Assembly: GCF_900168325.1 (NCBI RefSeq)
Contig: NZ_FVZE01000001.1
Span: 1,240,001 to 1,304,000 of the forward strand
DNA length: 64,000 nt
From: Novosphingobium mathurense
GTDB taxonomy: Bacteria; Pseudomonadota; Alphaproteobacteria; Sphingomonadales; Sphingomonadaceae
Direction of reading: 5' to 3'
The first letter of the stretch is position 1, and each line of letters starts with the position of its first letter. Under the pieces are notes generated by a model that was not told the origin of the DNA, did not search any database, and worked only from the letters and a program-made list of their open reading frames with translations. This document shows, in pieces, positions 19,841 to 28,285 of the stretch. Both the position numbers and the translations under genes were made by a program.

Positions 19841-20269
19841 ATGATCGGAATGGCGATACTGCAACCGGTGGTGGCGCTGGCCGCTTGGACCATGATCATG
19901 TGGTTCTGGCTCTACGGCACCCGCATTCCGGCCCTCAGCGCCGCCAAGGTCGATCCCGAGGAACTGGTCAACGATCCCGCGCTGACGCTCGACAACATCC
20001 TGCCGGCGCAGGTGCAGTGGAAGGCCCACAATTACAACCACCTGCACGAAGCGCCGACCGTCTTCTATGCCGTAGCGATCACCCTTGCCATCATCGGCCA
20101 GGGCGACGGGCTCAATGCCCAGATCGGCTGGGCCTACGTTATCCTGCGGGTGATCCATTCGATCGTGCAGTCGACGATCAACAGGGTCACCCTGCGCTTC
20201 GGGATCTTCGCGCTCTCGAGCTTCTGCCTGATGTTCCTCGTCGCACGCGCGGCCCTCGCCATGTTCTGA
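19841..20269 (+). CDS. MAPEG family membrane protein
   Basis: Four-helix membrane protein of the MAPEG family (membrane-associated proteins in eicosanoid and glutathione metabolism), whose bacterial members may be glutathione transferases or peroxidases. In 142 residues, hydrophobic segments lie near 5-25, 70-85, 95-110 and 120-140. The polar stretch AHNYNHLHEAPTVFYAV between the first two is the characteristic MAPEG motif (N-x-x-E-x-x-P-x-F). The GGGGGAAAT-like stretch before the ATG gives a ribosome binding site. Substrate unknown. Confidence 0.85.
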   Translation: MIGMAILQPVVALAAWTMIMWFWLYGTRIPALSAAKVDPEELVNDPALTLDNILPAQVQWKAHNYNHLHEAPTVFYAVAITLAIIGQGDGLNAQIGWAYVILRVIHSIVQSTINRVTLRFGIFALSSFCLMFLVARAALAMF

Positions 20270-20346
20270 GGCCCGGCAGGCTCTGGACCGAGGCGCCGAA
20301 TCGGCATATTGTACTTTCAAGAAACAATGAATTTGGGAGTTCGAGC

Positions 20347-20577
20347 GTGGCAGCTGGTCGCTCTTTTCCGGCTATCAAGCCGGGAAAATACGCCTTCTTC
20401 GGCGTAGTGGTCTTCTTCATCCTGCTGACCCTGACCTCGCTGGTGGACAAGGTCCTCCAAACCGGGTGGGGCCTGAACTGGTACACATTCTTCGTCGGGT
20501 TCATCGCCAGCGCCTGGGGCATCGTTTCCTACCAGCTTTGCGCTTCCTGCCTGGGATGGACGAAGCGGCGCGACTGA
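20347..20577 (+). CDS. Small membrane protein, 76 aa
   Basis: Function not recognised. The GTG at 20347 is preceded by GGGAG (20335-20339) at 7 nt, a good ribosome binding site. Two hydrophobic segments are visible: YAFFGVVVFFILLTLTSL (about residues 15-32) and WYTFFVGFIASAWGIVSYQL (about 45-64). The tail is CASCLGWTKRRD, with two Cys and a basic end. It follows the MAPEG gene on the same strand after 77 nt. Confidence 0.6.
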   Translation: MAAGRSFPAIKPGKYAFFGVVVFFILLTLTSLVDKVLQTGWGLNWYTFFVGFIASAWGIVSYQLCASCLGWTKRRD

Positions 20578-20703
20578 ACCCTCGGCCGCCCGCCAACCGG
20601 CACGGCCGTCACCGAATGCCCTGCCTCACTCCGTCTTGCATCACACCCCACTGCATAACATTGCAGCTTCGCGTGATGCGCGCCTGCTGCTAAGGCGTGG
20701 CGC

Positions 20704-20964
20704 ATGGATTTCGACGACCAGCTCCGCCGCTACTTCGGCACCGAGGACCTCACCACCATTGCCCCGACCACGCTGGAGGTCGGGATCGACCGCATGAAGG
20801 TCGACTTCGGGATGGAGAAGGACCGCAGCCGCAAGTTCGCGCTGTGGACGCTGATGTACATGTTCGGCGCTGCGCCCGACCTCGACATCGCCTTCAAAAG
20901 CGAGGAAGACCGCGAGGCCGCGCGCGACTTCATGGACATGATGGCCAAGGCCGCCGGAGAATAG
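20704..20964 (+). CDS. Conserved small acidic protein, 86 aa
   Basis: Function not recognised. The sequence begins MDFDDQLRRYFGTEDLTTI, a pattern I associate with short unannotated sphingomonad proteins, and ends in FMDMMAKAAGE. It is acidic, mostly helical in appearance, without signal or membrane segments. AAGGCGTGGCGC before the ATG offers only a weak ribosome binding site. It converges with the rRNA/tRNA methyltransferase gene 31 nt away. Confidence 0.65.
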   Translation: MDFDDQLRRYFGTEDLTTIAPTTLEVGIDRMKVDFGMEKDRSRKFALWTLMYMFGAAPDLDIAFKSEEDREAARDFMDMMAKAAGE

Positions 20965-20995
20965 CGCAGCAGCGGCCCAGGCCGCCCGCGCCCGC

Positions 20996-22264
20996 TCAGT
21001 CCCTTACGAACAGGCTCGCCAGCTCGACGTGCGTCGACCAGCGGAACTGGCCAACCGGGCGCAGTTCGCCGAGCCGGAACCCCGCCTCGATCAGCCGTGC
21101 GGCATCGCGCGACCAGCTCGACGGGTTGCAGGAAATGTAGACCACCCGCCCGACGCTCGATTCGGCGATGCAATCCACCTGTTCGCGCGCGCCGGCGCGC
21201 GGCGGATCCAGCAGAACGGCGGCGAACTTGCCCAACTCGTCCGCCTGCAGCGGATTGCGGAACAGGTCGCGGTGAACGGCGAAAACCGGTTGCTGCGAAC
21301 GATCCGCAGCGGCCTTGCAGGCAAGGTGCGCATCGCGCGCGGCCTCTGCAGCCAGCACCTTCGTGTCCGGCCCGGCCAGTGCGAAAGCGAAAGTGCCCAG
21401 CCCGGAGAACAGGTCCGCGACCGTCGGCATCCCGGCAAGCCATTCCTTCGCTGCGCCGACCAGCGTCTCCTCGCCGTCGAGCGTTGCCTGCAGGAAGCTG
21501 CCCGGAGGGAACGGCACCGAGACTTCGCCCAGCTTTACCGTGACCGGCTCGGGCTCCCAGACGACCTCATGCCCATAGCCGCCGTCCATGGTCAGGCGCG
21601 CAAGGCCATGGTCCCGCGCGAAGTCGAGCATGGCCTCGGTCGCCGCGAGCCCCTCTGTGGCCAGGCCCTTCACGCCAAGGTCAACGCCCTGCTCGACCAG
21701 CGTCATTTCGATATCGGCAGCCATGCGCGGCATGGCGCCGCCCTTTTCCGCGCGCCGTCCCTGCTTCCCGCCCTTCTTCGGCTTGGCCGCGCCCTTGCCC
21801 ATCGTGATCAGCAGCTTGCGCAAGGGTGCAAGAAGCGCCGCAAGCTCAGGCGCCATCACATGGCATTCCTCCAGCTCGACAAGCCGGTGCGAACGCGCCT
21901 CGCGGAAACCGACGACGATGCGGCCACCCGAACTTTCCGCACGCAGCGACACGCGGCGGCGGCTCATCGGCGGCGAGAGATGCGGCGGCGTGATCGTCTC
22001 GGCGCCCAGCTCCTGCGAGACCGAGGCATTGGCCACGCGCGCCTCGACGAACGCGGCAAGGCTCTCTTCGTCGAGCTGCTGCAGCTGGCAGCCACCGCAA
22101 CGGCCGAAATGGCGGCACGGCGGCTCCACGTGGTGCGGTCCCCATTCCAGGGTGCCGTCCTCGCGCAGCAGGTCCCCCGGGGCGGCACCCCAGGCAAATC
22201 GGCCACTTGCGGTAACGCCATCGCCCTTGGAGGCGATGCGCAGGATTTCTTCGGTTTCGCTCAC
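20996..22264 (-). CDS. RlmD/TrmA-type 23S rRNA or tRNA uracil-5-methyltransferase
   Basis: SAM-dependent enzyme forming 5-methyluridine in RNA. Four cluster cysteines are present (C-x5-C-x2-C in CRHFGRCGGC near residue 50, and a later Cys in LEECHVM), indicating the [4Fe-4S] type. The methyltransferase domain has VADLFSGLGTFAFAL, LLDPPRAGA and the catalytic Cys in YISCNPSSW. There is no N-terminal TRAM domain. An insert of about 20 basic residues (GKGAAKPKKGGKQGRRA) lies mid-protein. GTG 22264 overlaps the stop of the NAD(P)HX repair gene (GTGA), so it is the last gene of the ilvD-led operon. Confidence 0.9.
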   Translation of the reverse strand: MSETEEILRIASKGDGVTASGRFAWGAAPGDLLREDGTLEWGPHHVEPPCRHFGRCGGCQLQQLDEESLAAFVEARVANASVSQELGAETITPPHLSPPMSRRRVSLRAESSGGRIVVGFREARSHRLVELEECHVMAPELAALLAPLRKLLITMGKGAAKPKKGGKQGRRAEKGGAMPRMAADIEMTLVEQGVDLGVKGLATEGLAATEAMLDFARDHGLARLTMDGGYGHEVVWEPEPVTVKLGEVSVPFPPGSFLQATLDGEETLVGAAKEWLAGMPTVADLFSGLGTFAFALAGPDTKVLAAEAARDAHLACKAAADRSQQPVFAVHRDLFRNPLQADELGKFAAVLLDPPRAGAREQVDCIAESSVGRVVYISCNPSSWSRDAARLIEAGFRLGELRPVGQFRWSTHVELASLFVRD

Positions 22265-23700
22265 AGACAGGCCGCTAGCGCAGCCGGTATCCTCTCGGCA
22301 AGCTGTCCGGCCGTGAAAGCCGGCGGACAAACCCGCGCAGCCTCGCCGTGGAGCCATATGCCCTCGCAGGCTGCCTCGAAGGCGGGCACTCCGCTCGCAA
22401 CGCGGCTGGCAATGGCCCCGGCAAGCACGTCCCCGGTTCCGGCGGTCGAAAGCCACGCAGTTGCGCGCGGCGCGCAGGCCAGACGGCCATCGGGCGCGGC
22501 GATGACCGTATCCGGCCCCTTGGCAACCACGACCATACCGCTTTCCGCCGCCAGCGCGAGGGCGCGCTCGGGCCGCGAACCGCTGCCATCGAGGTCGAAG
22601 GCACGTTCGAGCGCAACCATTTCGCCTTCATGGGGCGTGGCGATCGTCGCCGCCTGCCGCTCGGCAAGTTGGCGCGGACCAAGCAGGATCAGCGCGTCGG
22701 CATCGACCACGGCAGGCACCGCATCGGCGAGTGCGATCGCCAATCTCTCGCGCGCCAGAGCGTTGCGGCCGAGGCCCGGGCCAACCAGAACTGCGCTGTT
22801 GCGGTCGTCGGCCAGCACATCGGACAGCGCGCCGGTATCGACAACGAGATCGGCAGGCGCATTGCGCTTGCTGTCGGCAAAGAGTTTCACATAGCCCGCG
22901 CCCGCGCCCTGCGCCGCTATGCTGGCAAGGATCGCCGCGCCCGGCATGGCCCCGCCCACGACGGCGAGAAGTCCGCGCTTGTACTTATGCGAATCCGGGG
23001 CCGGTGCGCCAATTGTCGGGCGCGCAACCGCGACGGCAGCACCCTCGACCGGCTCGACGCCGATCGGGACCAGCCGCAAGGCCCCCATGCGCGCCGAAGC
23101 AGGCATCAGGAAATGCGCGAACTTCCAGGCCCCCAGGGCAATCGTCAGGTCGTACTGCGGCAGGCACTCGTTGAGCAACATGCCGCTATCGGACTGGACC
23201 CCGCTCGGCAGGTCGACCGCCACCGACAGGCGGTGCGATGCCGCCAGCACGTTGACGATGGCCGCGTGCTCCGCGGTCAGGGGACGTGCTAGGCCGCTGC
23301 CGAACAGGCAGTCCACGAAGACGTCGCCTTCGAGCCGGGCATCGCCGCCAAGGCCATCGAGGGCGATCACTTTGCCCTTGTAGAGCGTCCGCGCATTTCG
23401 GGCGGCGTCCGTCTTAGGCTCGGTTGCGGCGATGACCACGGCATCGCCCCCGCGCTCGCGGATCGCCTCGGCAATCACATAGCCGTCGCCGCCGTTGTTG
23501 CCCGGACCGCACAGGACCGTGACCTTGTGCTGTCCGGCCAACCGCCAGACCCAGTCAGCAGCTCCGCGCCCCGCCACCTGCATCAGCTCGTCGACCGATG
23601 TCCCGGCATCGATCAGCGCCTGTTCGGCATCGCGCATCTGCGCGACAGTGAGGATCTGGTCAGTTTGCGTCAGATTGCAGTGCGTCTGTTCGCTGGACAT
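22261..23700 (-). CDS. nnr: Bifunctional NAD(P)H-hydrate epimerase / dehydratase
   Basis: Repairs hydrated NADH and NADPH, which are damaged and inactive. The N-terminal epimerase domain (YjeF_N) has GPGNNGGDGYV (65-75) and VDLPSGV. The C-terminal ADP-dependent dehydratase (ribokinase-like) has KYKRGLLAVVGG, the catalytic-region TPHEGEM and GTGDVLAG near 422. Length 479 residues from ATG 23700; an ATG at 23751 is possible. Either start overlaps the 3' end of the upstream lipoprotein gene, by 41 or 92 nt, an unusually long overlap. Confidence 0.93.
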   Translation of the reverse strand: MSSEQTHCNLTQTDQILTVAQMRDAEQALIDAGTSVDELMQVAGRGAADWVWRLAGQHKVTVLCGPGNNGGDGYVIAEAIRERGGDAVVIAATEPKTDAARNARTLYKGKVIALDGLGGDARLEGDVFVDCLFGSGLARPLTAEHAAIVNVLAASHRLSVAVDLPSGVQSDSGMLLNECLPQYDLTIALGAWKFAHFLMPASARMGALRLVPIGVEPVEGAAVAVARPTIGAPAPDSHKYKRGLLAVVGGAMPGAAILASIAAQGAGAGYVKLFADSKRNAPADLVVDTGALSDVLADDRNSAVLVGPGLGRNALARERLAIALADAVPAVVDADALILLGPRQLAERQAATIATPHEGEMVALERAFDLDGSGSRPERALALAAESGMVVVAKGPDTVIAAPDGRLACAPRATAWLSTAGTGDVLAGAIASRVASGVPAFEAACEGIWLHGEAARVCPPAFTAGQLAERIPAALAACL

Positions 23701-24103
23701 CAGGTTCTCCGGTGGCATCCTGCATCGGTCGCACCTTCGCAGGGAAGACATAGCGGTCCGTGCCCACGGTTACGTCGAGCGAACCATCCCTGAGCGCGGT
23801 CACCGCCTCGTCCGCACCGTCGGCCACGGCAACGCCGCGCCCGTCGGTCAGCACTTCGAAGCGGCGAAAGGCGCCATCGGGATGATGCACGACGAGCATG
23901 AGCTTGCCGTCGACCTCGTCGCGCTCAACCGCGCAAACATCGGCCAGATTGTCAGCCCCGCTCACCGCGCAGGCGACGTGATCGGCGCCTGCGGCCGTTG
24001 CGGGCGCCTGCGGCTCCCCGCCCGAGCAGGCTACGAGCGCGAGGAACGGCAAAAGCGCGAGCGCGCCACGCGAAAGTCCGTCAACCACCGCGCAGTGCGC
24101 CAT
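23660..24103 (-). CDS. Small lipoprotein, 147 aa
   Basis: Function not recognised. The N-terminus (MAHCAVVDGLSRGALALLPF, then LALVACSGG) is a lipoprotein signal peptide with the lipobox Cys near residue 28. The mature part is about 120 residues, acidic, with HPDGAFRRFEVLTDGRGVAVADGADEA-like beta-strand spacing and a single short repeat of Cys (HVACAVSGADNLADVCAVE), possibly one disulfide. It starts 5 nt after the ilvD stop and overlaps the start of the downstream nnr gene, so it is inside that operon. Confidence 0.75.
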   Translation of the reverse strand: MAHCAVVDGLSRGALALLPFLALVACSGGEPQAPATAAGADHVACAVSGADNLADVCAVERDEVDGKLMLVVHHPDGAFRRFEVLTDGRGVAVADGADEAVTALRDGSLDVTVGTDRYVFPAKVRPMQDATGEPDVQRTDALQSDAN

Positions 24104-24108
24104 GCGGA

Positions 24109-25965
24109 TCAGCTCCGCTTGAGCTGGCTTACGTCGCGCACTGCGCCGCGTGCGGCACTGGTGGTCATTGCCGCATAGGCCTGCAGTGCGACCGAAACCT
24201 TGCGCTTGCGCGGATGGACCGGCGCCCAGGCGTCGGCCCCGCGCGCTTCCATCCTGGCGCGACGCGTAGCCAGTTCCTCGTCCGAGATCTTGAGCGAGAT
24301 GGAGCGGCCCGGAATGTCGATCTCGATCACGTCGCCGTTCTCGACCAGACCGATCGCCCCGCCTTCGGCCGCTTCGGGCGAAACGTGGCCGATCGACAGG
24401 CCCGAAGTACCGCCCGAGAAGCGTCCGTCGGTGATCAGCGCACAAGCTGCGCCGAGGCCCTTCGACTTGAGGTAGCTGGTCGGATAGAGCATTTCCTGCA
24501 TGCCCGGTCCGCCCCGCGGTCCTTCGTAGCGGATGACGACAACGTCGCCGGCAACCACTTCGCCGCCGAGAATTCCGGCAACCGCCGCATCCTGGCTTTC
24601 ATAGACCCGCGCCGGGCCGGTGAACTTAAGGATGCTGTCGTCCACGCCCGCCGTCTTCACGATGCAACCGTCGAGCGCGACATTGCCCGACAGGACAGCA
24701 AGGCCGCCGTCCTGGCTGAAGGCATGTTCCTTGGAACGGATCACGCCGCCTTCGCGGTCGATATCCAGTTCCTTCCAGCGGCGCGACTGGCTGAACGCGG
24801 TCTGCGTGGGCACGCCTCCCGGAGCCGCCTTGAAGAATTCCTGCACCGAGGCGTCCTTGGTGCGCACGATGTCCCAGCGCTCCAGCGCATCGCCAAGGGT
24901 GCGGCTGTGAACGGTGGGCAGATCGCGATGGATCAGTCCGGCCCGGTCCAGCTCGCCGAGGATCGCCATGATGCCGCCGGCGCGGTGAACGTCTTCCATG
25001 TGGACGTCGGACTTGGCCGGAGCGACCTTGGACAGGCACGGCACCTTGCGCGAGAGCCGGTCGATGTCGGTCATGGTGAAGTCCACGCCGGCTTCGTATG
25101 CCGCGGCAAGCAGGTGCAGCACAGTGTTGGTCGAACCGCCCATGGCGATGTCGAGGCTCATCGCGTTCTCGAAGGCGCCGAAGCTGGCGATCTTGCGCGG
25201 CAGGACGCTTTCGTCCTCCTGCTCGTAGTAGCGGTGGCACAGGTCGACGACCAGACGGCCCGCCTCGCGAAACAGCTTCTCGCGGTCGGCATGGGTGGCC
25301 AGCACCGAACCGTTGCCCGGCAGCGAAAGGCCCAGCGCTTCGGTGAGGCAGTTCATCGAGTTGGCCGTGAACATGCCCGAGCACGAACCGCAAGTCGGAC
25401 AGGCCGAACGCTCGATCGCGGTGACTTCCTCGTCGGTGTAGCTCTCGTCGGCAGCGGCGACCATGGCATCGACCAGGTCGAGCGCATGTTCCTTGCCCTT
25501 GAGGACGACCTTGCCCGCTTCCATCGGCCCGCCCGAAACGAAGACCGCCGGAATGTTCAGACGCAGCGCGGCCATGAGCATGCCCGGGGTGATCTTGTCG
25601 CAGTTCGAGATGCACACCAGCGCGTCTGCGCAGTGGGCATTGGCCATGTACTCGACACTGTCGGCGATCAGGTCACGGCTCGGCAGCGAGTAGAGCATGC
25701 CGTCGTGACCCATGGCGATGCCGTCGTCGACCGCGATGGTGTTGAATTCCTTGGCAACGCCCCCCGCGGCCTCGATCTCCCCGGCGACGAGCTGGCCAAG
25801 GTCCTTGAGGTGGACGTGACCGGGCACGAACTGGGTGAAGGAATTGACCACGGCAATGATCGGCTTGCCGAAATCGCCGTCCTTCATGCCGGTCGCGCGC
25901 CACAGGCCACGGGCACCGGCCATGTTGCGGCCGTGGGTGGAAGTGCGGGAACGATAGGCAGGCAT
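24109..25965 (-). CDS. ilvD: Dihydroxy-acid dehydratase
   Basis: Iron-sulfur enzyme that dehydrates 2,3-dihydroxy-isovalerate and -methylvalerate in valine and isoleucine synthesis. The 618-residue length equals that of E. coli IlvD. Cluster and active-site regions are visible: [25 protein letters not shown] with the first cluster Cys, [16 protein letters not shown] with the others, and [16 protein letters not shown] near the C-terminus. The start [12 protein letters not shown] at 25965 matches the family; frames further upstream look unrelated. First gene of an operon with a lipoprotein, nnr and an RNA methyltransferase. Confidence 0.97.
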   Translation of the reverse strand: MPAYRSRTSTHGRNMAGARGLWRATGMKDGDFGKPIIAVVNSFTQFVPGHVHLKDLGQLVAGEIEAAGGVAKEFNTIAVDDGIAMGHDGMLYSLPSRDLIADSVEYMANAHCADALVCISNCDKITPGMLMAALRLNIPAVFVSGGPMEAGKVVLKGKEHALDLVDAMVAAADESYTDEEVTAIERSACPTCGSCSGMFTANSMNCLTEALGLSLPGNGSVLATHADREKLFREAGRLVVDLCHRYYEQEDESVLPRKIASFGAFENAMSLDIAMGGSTNTVLHLLAAAYEAGVDFTMTDIDRLSRKVPCLSKVAPAKSDVHMEDVHRAGGIMAILGELDRAGLIHRDLPTVHSRTLGDALERWDIVRTKDASVQEFFKAAPGGVPTQTAFSQSRRWKELDIDREGGVIRSKEHAFSQDGGLAVLSGNVALDGCIVKTAGVDDSILKFTGPARVYESQDAAVAGILGGEVVAGDVVVIRYEGPRGGPGMQEMLYPTSYLKSKGLGAACALITDGRFSGGTSGLSIGHVSPEAAEGGAIGLVENGDVIEIDIPGRSISLKISDEELATRRARMEARGADAWAPVHPRKRKVSVALQAYAAMTTSAARGAVRDVSQLKRS

Positions 25966-26178
25966 CAGCGAAACTCCGGTCGAAACAGGCGCCCCACAGG
26001 GCGCATAGATACTTGGTGCGCCCCCTACGCCATATGCGGCCGCAGCCGAAGCGAAAAAATAACATGAACTGCGCCCGCACAGCACCCTTTCTTGCGCGGC
26101 CGGCCCCCACGGCGATTGCTCACAGGCAATTCACAGGCCGGTTTTGGCCACCGGGCGCCATGCTGCTATTATGGCTCC

Positions 26179-26610
26179 ATGGACATGCCGGAACCCCTTA
26201 CCCTCGCACCCGAGGAGCAAGAGTGGCTCGATCTGGCCAGGGGATGGATCAAGGGCCACTTCGCCAACAACCCCGACGAGGCCTATGGTACGATCGAGGG
26301 CAAGCTGGCCGTGATCCGCGCCAATCTGGCGCAAGGGTGGGTCGGCCCCGAAGACACCTGGAAGCTGCAGTCGCTGGGAATCGCCATGGGAGACGCGCTG
26401 GCGCAGGACCTCATGCTCGACTGGGTCACGGTGGACGACGAGTATGGCCGCCAGCCCGCGCTCAACTGGCCGGGCACCAGCATCCTGTGCTTCCCGGTCA
26501 CGATGATCTCGCAGCGCGTCGAGGAAGGCGAGCGGGTCGACATCGACATGATGTACGAACAGACGCGCGAACAGCTGAACGAGATCGCCTTCGGCGGCGA
26601 GGCGGAATAG
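26179..26610 (+). CDS. DUF3806 family protein
   Basis: A 143-residue cytosolic-looking protein resembling the DUF3806 family, whose function is unknown. It shows GTIEGKLAVIRANLAQGW, LQSLGIAMGDALAQ and LDWVTVDDEYGR, followed by LNWPGTSILCFPVTMISQR, the conserved core of the family. No signal peptide or membrane segment. It stands alone between the divergent ilvD operon and the convergent N-formylglutamate amidohydrolase-like gene. ATG 26179 was chosen because upstream residues are not typical. Confidence 0.78.
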   Translation: MDMPEPLTLAPEEQEWLDLARGWIKGHFANNPDEAYGTIEGKLAVIRANLAQGWVGPEDTWKLQSLGIAMGDALAQDLMLDWVTVDDEYGRQPALNWPGTSILCFPVTMISQRVEEGERVDIDMMYEQTREQLNEIAFGGEAE

Positions 26611-26675
26611 CGCAAAGGGAGAGCTTTGCCACGGTCAGGCTAAGCCTGCCGAAACCTTCGGTCGCGTCCCCAACC

Positions 26676-27398
26676 CTACTCCAGCCCGATCGCCACCTGA
26701 TTGCAGATGCGCGTCAGGCGCTCGGCCCACTCCTCCTGCCCGGCATCGTCGGCGATCAGGTCCTGCCGCACTTCGAGGTAGAGGTAGGGGCGCCCCTCGC
26801 TTTCGACGTGGCGGCAGATCGTCGAGTTATAGATCTTGCCCGAGTAGGGAAGCTGGTCTCCGACGATCAGGCCGTCCGCCTCCAGCAAGGGCTCGGCAAG
26901 GCGCGCGCCGCGATCGTCCTCGTCGTAGAGCAGGCCGCAGTGCCAGGGGCGCTCCTCGTCCGGCCGGGTTTCCAGCGCCGGGGTGAAGCTGTGCAGGATC
27001 AGGGTCAGTGCCTGCGGGGTGCCGTGAAGGATCTCTCCCAGCGCGTCGTGAAAGGGGCGATGGAAGCGCGCCAGTCGCGATTCCCGGTCGATGTCGAGAT
27101 TGCCGGGAATGACGCGGCCGTCGCTCTTTTCGGGGATCGCGGCAGGGTCGCTCTCGTCTCGGTTGGTGTCGCACACGAGGCGGCTGACATTGCCGAGAAA
27201 GGCGGCCGTGCCGGTATTGCGCGCCATCTTCTCCGCGATCCCGGCAACGCCGATGTCGATGGCGATGTGCTCGTCCATCAGCGGCGCATCGATGCCGAGC
27301 GCGATGTCCTCCGGAACGCGGTTCGAGGCATGATCGGCAACGACGAGGATGCCGCCGAAACGCGGGGTTCCGACGATACGATAGGCTTCGTGAATCAA
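26676..27398 (-). CDS. N-formylglutamate amidohydrolase family protein (first copy)
   Basis: Zinc-dependent amidohydrolase-like protein of 240 residues. The family pattern is present: VVADHASNRVPED near 22 in place of the usual P-H-S-G-N-x-x-P, CDTNRDESDP near 65, and LTLILHSFTPAL near 115 with the His. It probably starts at TTG 27398, whose codon overlaps the ispE stop (TTGA). There are no hut genes nearby, so a role in histidine breakdown is not supported, and substrate is uncertain. A second family member lies at 58.4-59.3 kb. Confidence 0.8.
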   Translation of the reverse strand: MIHEAYRIVGTPRFGGILVVADHASNRVPEDIALGIDAPLMDEHIAIDIGVAGIAEKMARNTGTAAFLGNVSRLVCDTNRDESDPAAIPEKSDGRVIPGNLDIDRESRLARFHRPFHDALGEILHGTPQALTLILHSFTPALETRPDEERPWHCGLLYDEDDRGARLAEPLLEADGLIVGDQLPYSGKIYNSTICRHVESEGRPYLYLEVRQDLIADDAGQEEWAERLTRICNQVAIGLE

Positions 27399-28210
27399 CG
27401 CAGGGCTCCGGTCATCTGCCAGTATTCGGGATGGTCGCGCGCAATCGCCTCGGCAGCGGCCAGCATGGCATCGCAGCTGTCGTAGAGGGCAAAACAGGTC
27501 GCGCCCGAGCCGGACATGCGGGCGAGGAAGGGTTCTGTGCGCTTCAGGGCCGCCAGCACATCGGCCACCTGCGGACAGATGCCGATGGCCGGGTCCTCCA
27601 GGTCGTTGCGCCCGCAAAGCGCAATCTCGCGCAGCGAGCCTTTCGGCATCGCCCCGCGATCCTTGCCGTCCCACGCCTTGAACACCGGCCCGGTCGGCAC
27701 CGGCACGCGCGGATTGACGAGCAGGACCGGGCACCCGGCGAGATCGTTTTCGGCCACTTCTTCCAGTTCGGTTCCGGTCCCCGTACCAATGCACGGCCGC
27801 GAGAGGACGCAGGCCGGCACGTCCGCGCCCAGCTTCGCCGCCTTCGCCTGCCAGTCGTCCGGCAGGCCCCGGGCCCGCTCGACCATGCGGAACACCGCGC
27901 CCGCGTCCGCCGACCCACCGCCCAGCCCCGCCGCGACAGGCAGGCGCTTGTCGAGATCGACCGCCCAGCCCTTGCCATGCGGCAGGGCCTTGAGCGCCTT
28001 GGCGACGATATTGCCGAAGGGATCGTCGATCTTCCCGGCGAATTCGCCGTGCGTCGTCAGGTGGTCGCGATCCGCGGGGGAGGCAGAGAGACGGTCGCCG
28101 TCATCGACGAAGGCGAAGAGGGTCTCCAGCTCGTGATAGCCGTCCTCACGACGCCTGCGCACGTGCAGCGCGAGGTTGATCTTCGCATAAGCGGTTTCGG
28201 AAAGAGTCAT
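27395..28210 (-). CDS. ispE: 4-diphosphocytidyl-2-C-methyl-D-erythritol kinase
   Basis: GHMP kinase that phosphorylates CDP-methylerythritol, the fourth step of the MEP isoprenoid pathway. The 271-residue protein starts ETAYAKINLALHV (AKINL is the IspE signature with the catalytic-region Lys) and has the ATP-binding PVAAGLGGGSADAG (91-104) and a late RMSGSGATCFAL motif. The start MTLSE at 28210 is chosen over an upstream codon. It is translationally coupled to the following amidohydrolase-like gene. Confidence 0.96.
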   Translation of the reverse strand: MTLSETAYAKINLALHVRRRREDGYHELETLFAFVDDGDRLSASPADRDHLTTHGEFAGKIDDPFGNIVAKALKALPHGKGWAVDLDKRLPVAAGLGGGSADAGAVFRMVERARGLPDDWQAKAAKLGADVPACVLSRPCIGTGTGTELEEVAENDLAGCPVLLVNPRVPVPTGPVFKAWDGKDRGAMPKGSLREIALCGRNDLEDPAIGICPQVADVLAALKRTEPFLARMSGSGATCFALYDSCDAMLAAAEAIARDHPEYWQMTGALR

Positions 28211-28285
28211 CGCCCCCTCCCTGAAACGAGTGAAGCGCCGGAGCAACCCCCGACGCTTCACTGTCATTGCGCTATGATCCGAAAA

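Noticed and set aside
20616-20693. 25-codon frame with five Cys between the small membrane protein and the 86-residue protein
   Set aside because: No ribosome binding site and too short to distinguish from chance; Cys codons come from a TGC-rich stretch.
26676-27794. Extended 372-codon frame for the first N-formylglutamate amidohydrolase-like gene
   Set aside because: The extra N-terminal part is the ispE shadow; family similarity starts just after the TTG at 27398.
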